Source: Rhodococcus sp. AW25M09 | GTDB taxonomy: Bacteria > Actinomycetota > Actinomycetes > Mycobacteriales > Mycobacteriaceae | NCBI RefSeq assembly: GCF_000333955.1 | Contig: NZ_CAPS01000019.1 | Coordinates: 1 to 35,256 of the forward strand | Length of the DNA: 35,256 nt | Direction of reading: 5' to 3' | Shown here: positions 1 to 6,438 of the stretch, in pieces | Layout: the number at the start of each line of letters is the position of its first letter | Position numbering within the stretch: position 1 is the stretch's first letter | Program-made: the position numbers and the translations under genes | Notes under the pieces: generated by a model | Told to the model about the DNA's origin: nothing | Database searches by the model: none | Seen by the model: only the letters and a program-made list of their open reading frames with translations

Positions 1-164
1 CGAATCCCCACGTTGACCACACGCGATCGGATGTCAGGAGTGAGGTGCGGTTCGAGATAGGCAGCGCCGATCTCGGCCAGCACCAGCACGATTCGCTCGT
101 CCTGCGCCAGCAGCTCGGGCACCAGTCGATAGAAATGTTCGCGTTGATCCGTGGTCCCGTTCAT
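1..164 (-). CDS. Transketolase C-terminal subunit (partial, cut by window edge)
   Basis: Only the first 54 codons lie in the window. The reading frame starts with ATG at 164 and overlaps the TGA of the upstream transketolase N-terminal subunit by one base (TGATG), so the two are translationally coupled. The visible peptide (MNGTTDQREHFYRLVPELL..., then ...VLVLAEIGAAYL) fits the start of the pyrimidine-binding half of a split transketolase or related thiamine-diphosphate enzyme, which begins with a helix followed by a hydrophobic strand. The pair would act as a heteromer in two-carbon transfer. The call rests mainly on the neighbouring N-terminal subunit; the rest of the protein is outside the window. 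Confidence 0.7.
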   Translation of the reverse strand, partial: MNGTTDQREHFYRLVPELLAQDERIVLVLAEIGAAYLEPHLTPDIRSRVVNVGI

Positions 165-844
165 CAGCTCCCCTTCTTCTCGACGTGGGCGACGACGACA
201 AGCGGATGGTTGTTGTGTTCGGCTCGAAAGGCCCGACTGAGCGCATCGTGGTCACGGCCATCGACGTCGGAGGTTGCCCACCCCTCCACGGCGAACCGCG
301 ATGCGATGCCGCCGGGCCAACCCAGCCCGGCAGAGTCGTTGTCGATCACCACTGCAGTCAGGTTGCCCAAGTTGGATCGCCCGGCGAATTGAATGGCTTC
401 CATGTCGCTTCCCTCGTCGAGCTCGGCATCGCCGATCAGTACGAATACTCGGGCATCGCTCCGCCGGATCTGCAGCGCCACAGCAGTTCCGGCGGCCAGC
501 GCCAAGCCGTGACCGAGCGATCCCGATCCGATGTCGGCGCCGCGCACCAACGTCCGGTCCGGATGACTGCCCAGGTTCGAGTCGTAGCTGCCGAACGATT
601 CGAGCTCGTTGCGCGTCAAGAATCCCCGTGCAGCGAGCACCGCGTAGTACGCCATCGGGCCGTGCCCCTTGGAAAGGTAGAACCGGTCGCGATCGGGGTC
701 CTCGGGATCGGCCACGTCGAGACGAAGTATTTCCGAGTACAGCACCCACAGCACGTCGAGCGTGGAAGTGGCGCTGACGCTGTGCTTCTCGTCGCCGGTC
801 ATCAGCGTCATGAGTTGAGGCAACTCGTCGTATGTCATCTGCAT
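164..844 (-). CDS. Transketolase, N-terminal (TPP-binding) subunit
   Basis: This is a 226-residue TPP-binding half of a split transketolase, a little shorter than the usual ~270. Family marks are visible: SKGHGPMAYYAVL near residue 60, GSGSLGHGL near 105 and the thiamine-diphosphate motif near 130-160. The motif is a variant, GDAE instead of GDGE and ending in DND instead of DNN. The frame is open up to a GTG at 871, but I chose ATG at 844. A MerR-type promoter (TTGACC at 881-876, CAGGCT at 856-851) would start transcription at about 844, giving a leaderless mRNA, and the GTG lies inside the operator palindrome. It is coupled to the C-terminal subunit. The substrate is not clear; such split pairs serve pentose metabolism or specialised sugar pathways. 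Confidence 0.83.
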   Translation of the reverse strand: MQMTYDELPQLMTLMTGDEKHSVSATSTLDVLWVLYSEILRLDVADPEDPDRDRFYLSKGHGPMAYYAVLAARGFLTRNELESFGSYDSNLGSHPDRTLVRGADIGSGSLGHGLALAAGTAVALQIRRSDARVFVLIGDAELDEGSDMEAIQFAGRSNLGNLTAVVIDNDSAGLGWPGGIASRFAVEGWATSDVDGRDHDALSRAFRAEHNNHPLVVVAHVEKKGS

Positions 845-850
845 GACGCA

Positions 851-881
851 AGCCTGCAACCTCGAGTGCACTCGAGGTCAA
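851..881 (-). promoter_or_regulatory. MerR-type promoter/operator of the split transketolase
   Basis: Read on minus, TTGACC (881-876) and CAGGCT (856-851) are separated by 19 bp, the overlong spacer typical of promoters twisted into shape by MerR-family activators. The spacer holds a perfect 20-bp palindrome, ACCTCGAGTGCACTCGAGGT (859-878). Position and core (GAGTGCACTC) match the site before the MerR gene at 12710. The expected start point coincides with the ATG at 844. Confidence 0.6.
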
Positions 882-1061
882 GGGCTTCGAGCTGGCGGGT
901 GGTGCGCTCAGTGTCCACTCTTTCGCCTCCGAGACGCTTTCCCCGATCCTGGAGAAGAATTGCGGACACTCACCGCGCCAGCAGTGCCCAAACCGTTACT
1001 ATTGCGAATGGTTCCGGTATTTCGTAGGGTGAAGGCGACTCCGACAAGTCAGGACGGCGCG

Positions 1062-1202
1062 ATGGCTTTCAATCCACCCCGAACGTGGTTCGGCGCGAAA
1101 CGCTACGGCTGGGGAATCAGCCCACACACCTGGGAGGGCTGGCTTCTGCTGGCGGCTCTGGTGATCATCCTCGCCACGCTGGGGGCTACCGTATTCTCGT
1201 GA
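1062..1202 (+). CDS. Small single-TM hypothetical protein
   Basis: The predicted product has 46 residues: a short N-terminal part with aromatic and basic residues (FGAKRYGWGISPHTWEGW) followed by one hydrophobic helix (about residues 27-44). The pattern YGWGxxPxTWxGW before a transmembrane helix recurs in tiny uncharacterised bacterial membrane proteins, as far as I recall. I chose ATG 1062 because AGGA lies just upstream (1051-1054); the same frame is open back to 843, but that extension overlaps the transketolase operator and has no membrane-protein character. The stop is one base before the VOC start, so the two are probably co-transcribed. Function unknown. Confidence 0.6.
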   Translation: MAFNPPRTWFGAKRYGWGISPHTWEGWLLLAALVIILATLGATVFS

Positions 1203-1203
1203 C

Positions 1204-1575
1204 ATGTCGCCCACACACCTCGACGTAGCGGGAACATCCCTCGACTGTGCCGAGCCGGCGGAGCTTGCGCGCTTCTACCTCGCACTTCTCGGCGGAGAGT
1301 TGTTGTGGGAGAACCCCGAAAGTTCTGGAATTCGGACGCACGCAGGCATGAACATCGTTGCGCAAAAAGTAGCGAACTACATTGCGCCCGTGTGGCCTTC
1401 GACGTCGATCGTGCACTTCGACCTGAACGCAGGAGGGAGCCTCGTCGAATCCGTCGCCTACGCAGTCGAATGCGGGGCCACCGAAGCGGCGGAGCAGCCC
1501 GACCCCCGGTGGCGAGTACTCCTCGACCCCGCCGGACACCCCTTCTGCATCACTACAGAGGTCTACGACGGATGA
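1204..1575 (+). CDS. VOC (glyoxalase-like) family protein
   Basis: A 123-residue single-domain protein of the vicinal-oxygen-chelate fold, Glyoxalase_6-like type. The opening LDCAEPAELARFYLALLGGEL is the first beta-alpha unit; VHFDLNAG lies near residues 71-78 and DPAGHPFCI near 108-116, the latter typical of the last strand. His71 and a Glu near the C-terminus (TTEVYDG) are candidate metal ligands. These proteins include dioxygenases, isomerases and resistance proteins, so no substrate can be given. It starts one base after the preceding small gene and overlaps the next gene by ATGA, suggesting one transcript. Confidence 0.8.
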   Translation: MSPTHLDVAGTSLDCAEPAELARFYLALLGGELLWENPESSGIRTHAGMNIVAQKVANYIAPVWPSTSIVHFDLNAGGSLVESVAYAVECGATEAAEQPDPRWRVLLDPAGHPFCITTEVYDG

Positions 1576-1772
1576 CGCGGGCAATAGCCTGGGACGGTGT
1601 AAGGACGAGCGACGAATTTGTTGATTCGATGAACAGATCGTTCGACCGACGGACACAAGGCCTGTCCACGCTGTGGCTGTATTTGGTCCCCATTGCAAGC
1701 GCGTCGGTAGGTGCCCTGACCGGGGCAGTGCTGGGCAGGTTCGGTTTCGTGTTGACGCGCAAGCAGGTCTGA
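1572..1772 (+). CDS. Small membrane protein of unknown function
   Basis: A 66-residue product with a soluble N-terminal half and one hydrophobic segment (about residues 34-62, LWLYLVPIASASVGALTGAV...), ending in a basic tail (LTRKQV). The ATG overlaps the stop of the VOC gene (ATGA), and the following gene starts one base after its stop, so its position in a coupled run supports it being real. No family recognised. An alternative is a spurious reading frame between two real genes, but the tight junctions on both sides argue against that. Confidence 0.5.
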   Translation: MTRAIAWDGVRTSDEFVDSMNRSFDRRTQGLSTLWLYLVPIASASVGALTGAVLGRFGFVLTRKQV

Positions 1773-1773
1773 G

Positions 1774-2283
1774 GTGGCCGAACCGGAGAAAGTAGAACTC
1801 AGCCTGGCTGACGTTCAGCGCGTGGCGGCTTTCGCAGCTGCCTGCGCCCGCCGGATTTTGCCAGTGTTCGAGGAACTGCACCAGTCGGATCTCCGTCCAC
1901 GCTCGGCGATCGACGGGGCCGAGGAGTTCGCTGCGACGGGCGGCCGAACGGCAGCGCTTCGCCAACGTGCCTGGGACGCGCACAAAGCCGCCCGCGAGGT
2001 GCCGGCATCAGCGGCGACCGACGCCGCCCTCGCCGCCATGCACGCCGCCGGTGCCGCCTTTCTCCACCCGCTGTACAGCCCGCATCAGGTCAAACACATT
2101 CTCGGCTCTGCCGTGCATCTGCTGCTCGCCCAGCCCGAAGCCGTTGCAGAGCAAATCGACTGGATTCACACCCAGGCCGACACAACCGTATGCACGATCC
2201 TGCGCCGGTTTCCGGAACCGACCGGCGGGCGCACGCGTTACGGCGCGCTCCTGACCCAACTCGATACCGAATTGCGACGCTGA
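1774..2283 (+). CDS. Imm-5-like (putative immunity) helical protein
   Basis: A 169-residue, Ala-rich, all-helical protein. The pattern VAAFAAACARRILPVFEEL...DLRPRSAIDGAEEFA near residues 17-52, then repeated Ala-rich helices with His residues (HAAGAAFLHPLY), resembles the Imm-5 immunity family found beside polymorphic toxins and also as a stand-alone gene in actinobacteria. The start is GTG at 1774; no other start gives the conserved N-terminus. No toxin gene is visible nearby, so an immunity role is inferred from the fold only. It follows the small TM gene with one base between and probably shares its transcript. Confidence 0.6.
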   Translation: MAEPEKVELSLADVQRVAAFAAACARRILPVFEELHQSDLRPRSAIDGAEEFAATGGRTAALRQRAWDAHKAAREVPASAATDAALAAMHAAGAAFLHPLYSPHQVKHILGSAVHLLLAQPEAVAEQIDWIHTQADTTVCTILRRFPEPTGGRTRYGALLTQLDTELRR

Positions 2284-2314
2284 CGCATTGTCCTGATCAA
2301 GCGGTGGTGACACC

Positions 2315-2659
2315 ATGGAACTCGTGAAGGCCCGCGAACGCCCCTGGACTCGATACCTGCTCGGTATCTGGCTGACGTGTATCGCGTTCATTGTGATTTC
2401 CGATATCGTGTCCGAGCCGTCCATCTGGAACTGGTCCAAGCTGGCATTGTTGGCAGTAGCCGCCCCCTGGCTTTGGCACCGTTCTGGCCGGTCCTCGCAA
2501 ATTCCCGAGAAGATCGGGCCAGAGACTGTGCCTGCTGCGGACGTCGACGCGGTCGTCGAAGAATCCGGCAGAACCGTCCAGGCCATCCGCTCGCTGAGAG
2601 AGATGCATCCAGGCCTTGGCTTGCTCGATGCGAAAAGACTTGTCCAACCTGACAATTGA
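2315..2659 (+). CDS. Membrane protein with ribosomal L7/L12-like C-terminal segment
   Basis: A 114-residue protein. Two hydrophobic segments (about residues 14-30 and 40-55) form a membrane hairpin. After a linker, the tail AIRSLREMHPGLGLLDAKRLV (about residues 89-109) resembles the C-terminal alpha-helical part of ribosomal protein bL12 (consensus like IKxVRExTGLGLKEAKxLV). Such small membrane-anchored L7/L12-like proteins occur in actinobacteria, and their role is unknown. The gene sits 31 bp after the Imm-5-like gene and 18 bp before the acetyltransferase, so it is probably part of the same plus-strand group. Confidence 0.6.
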   Translation: MELVKARERPWTRYLLGIWLTCIAFIVISDIVSEPSIWNWSKLALLAVAAPWLWHRSGRSSQIPEKIGPETVPAADVDAVVEESGRTVQAIRSLREMHPGLGLLDAKRLVQPDN

Positions 2660-2677
2660 CATTAGAAAGATTTCTCG

Positions 2678-3151
2678 ATGACACAGGCCACCGACACACG
2701 TGACATCCGGGATTCCGACGGCTTCGTCGAGGCCGCAACTATGTTGGTCGACTTCCATCGCGAATACGACTACCCGGCACCGGATCCGGATTTCCTTGCA
2801 CAGCACCTGAGCAGGTTGGTCGAATCCGGCGACACCAGCGTGCTGACATTCGGCACTCCTGCCATCGGTGTCGCAGTTCTACGCTTTCGGACGGGAACGT
2901 GGACTGCCGATCTCGAGTCCTATCTCGCCGAGTTCTATATCAAGCCCGGCTTGCGCGGGAAGGGCTATGGGACAACTTTTCTCGATGATGTGATCGACCA
3001 CGTCAGAACCCGAGGAGCCACCTACCTGGATCTCAACACCTCGGAGGACGACGAAGCGGCCCGGCACGTGTACGAAAAGCGCGGCTTCGACTGCCACGAA
3101 GGACATGGCGAGGGACCGATGGCTCTCTACTACGAACTCGATCTCGCTTGA
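2678..3151 (+). CDS. GNAT family N-acetyltransferase
   Basis: A 157-residue single GNAT domain. The strand YLAEFYIKPGLRGKGYG (about residues 86-102) carries the acetyl-CoA pyrophosphate loop (RGKGYG). LDLNTSEDDEAARHVYEKRGF (about 117-137) is the usual motif B with the Tyr that often acts as general acid. The acceptor is unknown; relatives modify amines of antibiotics, peptides or small metabolites. It is preceded by AGAAAGA as a ribosome site. It is the last gene of the plus-strand run and converges on the alpha/beta hydrolase, with 45 bp between stops and no clear terminator. Confidence 0.85.
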   Translation: MTQATDTRDIRDSDGFVEAATMLVDFHREYDYPAPDPDFLAQHLSRLVESGDTSVLTFGTPAIGVAVLRFRTGTWTADLESYLAEFYIKPGLRGKGYGTTFLDDVIDHVRTRGATYLDLNTSEDDEAARHVYEKRGFDCHEGHGEGPMALYYELDLA

Positions 3152-3196
3152 CTCGAGTCGAGGCAACTCGCGGCCAATGCGCCCGACAAACGTGCT

Positions 3197-4042
3197 CTAC
3201 CGAGAGCTTGGCTGAGATATCGCTGCTCGCAAAACCTTTGCCGTGGCCGCAGCCCCGGACCCAGTCATGATCATGGCCGCGTGGTCGTGACCGTCCAGCC
3301 GAGTCGACGGCTCGAATGTGTACTGGCTCAGATACTCCGCGGTGTACATCGGCGCGCTGTCGGCACCCACGCTCCACTGAGCGTAAAGCAGACTGATCGG
3401 GGCCCGTACGTCTGCGAAGTTCGAGATTCCGAAGAAGACATCCTCGGCGTCGGAGACCACGGTGTTTCCGTCGAGGCGAACGACACCCTCGTGCAGGTCG
3501 TGAGCGGCATAGATGTGCAGTAGTGGATCCGAACGATCGAGCAGCGGGGCACTGCTCGAGACGACGAAGTCCACGTACTCGTCGACAGATGCCCGCGTCT
3601 GTCTCGATCTCTCGACCTTGTCGGCGAACACAGCGGACACCGTCTCACGCGTCAACCCGTTCGGGGGAACCGCAGGAACACCGCCGTCGACGAGGGTGAG
3701 CGATCGCACTCGATCCGGATACCGTGCCGCCAGTTCGACGGAGACGAAACCGCCCATCGACATTCCGTACACATGAACGCGATCGAGCCCCAGGTGATCG
3801 AGTACAGCGACCAGATCCTGCGCATGCTGGGCCATCGACGACGGACCTGCGACGTCTACGCTGTCGCCGCGACCCCGCAGGTCGGGGGCAACGAGAGTCA
3901 GATCGGGAGCTCCGGCGTGAAGCCGCGTCCACAGTGCGCGCTGACTGGACACTCCGTGCACCACGAGCACCGGCTCGCTGGTGCCCGATAATTCCTCGAC
4001 AGCAAGGGTGCCGCCCTGGACCTGCACACGATGAACAGTCAC
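3197..4042 (-). CDS. Alpha/beta hydrolase
   Basis: A 281-residue alpha/beta-hydrolase fold enzyme. Visible are the oxyanion motif LVVHGVSSQ near residue 27, DLRGRGDS near 54-61, the nucleophile elbow GMSMGG with Ser95, and a C-terminal His in LDGHDHAAM. The acid is probably the Asp of SVGADSAPMY. All triad members appear present, so it should be active as an esterase, lactonase or C-C hydrolase; the substrate cannot be told. The start is GTG 4042. It lies 33 bp downstream of fumC on the same strand and may be co-transcribed with it. Confidence 0.85.
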   Translation of the reverse strand: MTVHRVQVQGGTLAVEELSGTSEPVLVVHGVSSQRALWTRLHAGAPDLTLVAPDLRGRGDSVDVAGPSSMAQHAQDLVAVLDHLGLDRVHVYGMSMGGFVSVELAARYPDRVRSLTLVDGGVPAVPPNGLTRETVSAVFADKVERSRQTRASVDEYVDFVVSSSAPLLDRSDPLLHIYAAHDLHEGVVRLDGNTVVSDAEDVFFGISNFADVRAPISLLYAQWSVGADSAPMYTAEYLSQYTFEPSTRLDGHDHAAMIMTGSGAAATAKVLRAAISQPSSR

Positions 4043-4075
4043 CGATGCACCGTATCCCCGGGCTGAACGATCAGA

Positions 4076-5530
4076 TCAGGTGGTCGTCCCGGTCATCGCT
4101 CGTGGATCGACGAGTCGATCGAAGTCCTCCGCGGTCACGACGCGTTGCTCGAGGGCCGCTTCTCGCAGGGTGGTGCCGTCGCGGGATGCCTGCTGAGCCA
4201 CCAGCGACGCTGCGTCGTAGCCGATGGCCGGAGACAGCGCGGTCACGAGCATGAGGGAACGTTCGACACCCTCGTCGATGCGATCACGGTTCAGCGTGAT
4301 GCCCTCGATGCAGTACTCGCGGAACAATCGGCACACATCGGTGAGCATCCGAGCCGAGTGCAGCACGTTCTGAATCACGATCGGACGCATGGTGTTCAGC
4401 TCGAAGTTTCCCTGTGAGCCGGCAAATGCCACGGCCGTGTCGTCGGCGAGCACCTGAATGCAGACCATCACCACCGACTCGCACTGGGTGGGGTTGACCT
4501 TGCCCGGCATGATCGAGCTGCCCGGTTCGTTGGCCGGCAGGATCAGCTCGCCGATTCCGCATCGCGGTCCGGACGCGGCCCAGCGAATGTCGTTGGCGAT
4601 CTTCATCAGTGGTACCGCGAGTGCCCGCAATCCCGCGGAGGCTGCCACCACCGCGTCGAGTCCGCCGAGAGCCGCGAACTTGTTGGGCGCAGTGACGAAC
4701 GGGTAGCCGGTGATGTTCGCGAGTTCCGCTGCGACGTCGACGTCGAAGCCATCGGGCGCGTTGAGACCGGTACCCACCGCGGTGCCGCCCAGGGCGATCT
4801 CGTGCAGCGCAGGAAGCGTAGCCATCAGGCGAGCGATGCCGTCGTCGAGCTGACGGGCGTAGCCGGACCATTCCTGGCCGACGGTCAGCGGAACAGCGTC
4901 CTCCAAGTGGGTGCGCCCGATCTTGACCACATCGGCCCACTGGGTCGCCTTGTCGGCGACGGCTGCGTGGAGTTCACGGACGCTGGGACCGAGCTCATCG
5001 GTGACGGCGGCCAACACGGCAAGGTGCATGGCAGTGGGGAACGTGTCGTTGGAGGACTGGCTGCGGTTCACGTCGTCATTGGGATGTATCGGGCTCTTCG
5101 AGCCGAGCGTGCCACCGAGGAGCTGAATACACCTGTTGGCCACGACCTCGTTGACGTTCATGTTCGACTGCGTGCCCGAGCCGGTCTGCCAGACGTAGAG
5201 CGGGAACTGCTCGTCGAGCGCGCCGCTGGCGACCTCGTCGCAGACCTGCGCCATCAGGTCCGCCTTCCACTGCGGGAGCAATCCGTGCCGGGCGTTCACC
5301 AGTGCGGCGGCCTTCTTCACCGAGCCGTAGGCGCGGCAGACCGCCACGGGCATCCGGTCGCCTCCGATAGCGAAGTGCACCAACGAGCGCGCTGTCTCCG
5401 CACCCCAGTAGTGGTCGGCAGGGACCTCCACGGACCCCATGGGGTCGGTTTCGGTGCGAGTTCCGTTCTCGTGCAGACCCACCGGTAGATCGAGGACGGT
5501 CGGGGCCGCGGGAGCAACAGTGTTGGTCAT
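4076..5530 (-). CDS. fumC: Fumarate hydratase, class II
   Basis: A 484-residue class II fumarase that interconverts fumarate and malate. Family marks are clear: TGSGTQSNMN (117-124), HPNDDVNRSQSSNDTFP (149-165), the catalytic His region GRTHLEDAVPL (205-215, His208) and the signature GSSIMPGKVNP (337-347). The signature Ser is Ser338 or Ser339. The Gly-Lys form of the signature (PGKVNPTQCE) fits fumarase; aspartases usually have PAKVNP. The 30-residue N-terminal extension before MGSVEVPADHYWG is slightly long. It is divergent from sdhCAB over about 160 bp, placing both TCA steps (succinate to fumarate to malate) under one intergenic region. Confidence 0.95.
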   Translation of the reverse strand: MTNTVAPAAPTVLDLPVGLHENGTRTETDPMGSVEVPADHYWGAETARSLVHFAIGGDRMPVAVCRAYGSVKKAAALVNARHGLLPQWKADLMAQVCDEVASGALDEQFPLYVWQTGSGTQSNMNVNEVVANRCIQLLGGTLGSKSPIHPNDDVNRSQSSNDTFPTAMHLAVLAAVTDELGPSVRELHAAVADKATQWADVVKIGRTHLEDAVPLTVGQEWSGYARQLDDGIARLMATLPALHEIALGGTAVGTGLNAPDGFDVDVAAELANITGYPFVTAPNKFAALGGLDAVVAASAGLRALAVPLMKIANDIRWAASGPRCGIGELILPANEPGSSIMPGKVNPTQCESVVMVCIQVLADDTAVAFAGSQGNFELNTMRPIVIQNVLHSARMLTDVCRLFREYCIEGITLNRDRIDEGVERSLMLVTALSPAIGYDAASLVAQQASRDGTTLREAALEQRVVTAEDFDRLVDPRAMTGTTT

Positions 5531-5691
5531 TGCTCGACCCTGCGTGATGCGGACGGGTCCGCGGCAGAGCCCAAGGGTCGGTATCGACGTGACATAAGGC
5601 CCTGTCGGTCACCGCGCCGTGCCCGTTGACTGAGGAGGTCGTCGCTGCCACCCGGGTTGCGTCACCCCCCACATCCCCGGAGGCCCCTGAG

Positions 5692-6438
5692 ATGTCCGCC
5701 CCCACCCGCGATACTGCGCAGAGCTCAGCAGCCCGAGAGCACCGCCGGGTGCCCCGGTTGTCCTCGGTGACGGCGAAGTTCGTCATGGCCGCGACCGGCA
5801 CGGTGTTCGCGCTCTTCGTGGTCGCGCATCTGCTCGGGAACCTCAAGGTCTACCTCGGCGCGGAACACTACGACGACTACGGGCACTGGCTGCGAACTCT
5901 CGGTGAACCCCTGCTTCCCTACAGCGGCGTGCTGTGGATCCTGCGGGTGATACTCGCGCTCTGCGTGCTCGGCCACATCGGATGCGGGACCATGCTGTGG
6001 TTACGCGCCAGGAAAGCTCGGGGGCCGTTCAAGCGTCGCAATCTCGGCTGGGGCATTCGCACGTTCTCGGCACGCACGATGCCGGTCACCGGCATCGTGC
6101 TCGGGCTGTTCATCGTCATTCACATCCTCGACCTGACCACCGGCACCACCCCCGTCGCGAGCTCGGGTTTCGACCCGGGCACCACATCCACCAGCGCAGC
6201 CTACGAAAATCTCGTCGCGAGCCTCGACCGTCCCGTCGTCGCCTCGATCTATCTGGTCGCGATGACGGTCCTGGGTCTGCATCTGTTGCACGGATTGTGG
6301 AGTGTGGTCAACGATTTCGGTGTCACCGGCCAACGCGGGAGACGAGCCGCGACCATAGTGGGCGGCACGCTGGCCGCGTTGATCTTCGTCGGCAACGCAT
6401 CGATCCCCGTCGCCGTCCTCACCGGAGTCGTCTCATGA
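5692..6438 (+). CDS. sdhC: Succinate dehydrogenase cytochrome b/membrane anchor subunit (Sdh1 type)
   Basis: A 248-residue membrane anchor with five hydrophobic segments, the single-anchor (type B, two-haem) architecture known from Bacillus SdhC and mycobacterial Sdh1 (Rv0249c type). Candidate haem-ligand histidines lie in VVAHLLGN, LGHIGCG, IVIHILDL and HLLHGLW. It passes electrons from the flavoprotein/iron-sulfur pair to menaquinone. I chose ATG 5692 because GGAGG at 5679-5683 is ideally spaced; the frame is open up to TTG 5626, which would add 22 weakly typical residues. The stop overlaps the start of sdhA (ATGA). Confidence 0.88.
   Translation: MSAPTRDTAQSSAAREHRRVPRLSSVTAKFVMAATGTVFALFVVAHLLGNLKVYLGAEHYDDYGHWLRTLGEPLLPYSGVLWILRVILALCVLGHIGCGTMLWLRARKARGPFKRRNLGWGIRTFSARTMPVTGIVLGLFIVIHILDLTTGTTPVASSGFDPGTTSTSAAYENLVASLDRPVVASIYLVAMTVLGLHLLHGLWSVVNDFGVTGQRGRRAATIVGGTLAALIFVGNASIPVAVLTGVVS

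Noticed and set aside
843..1061. N-terminal extension of the small membrane protein at 1062
   Set aside because: It overlaps the transketolase operator and reads like non-coding sequence; ATG 1062 has its own ribosome site.
5934..6434. Long in-frame extension of sdhA upstream of its ATG
   Set aside because: It runs inside sdhC in another frame, is Arg/His/Pro-rich and lacks protein character; the ATGA overlap at 6435 is the natural start.
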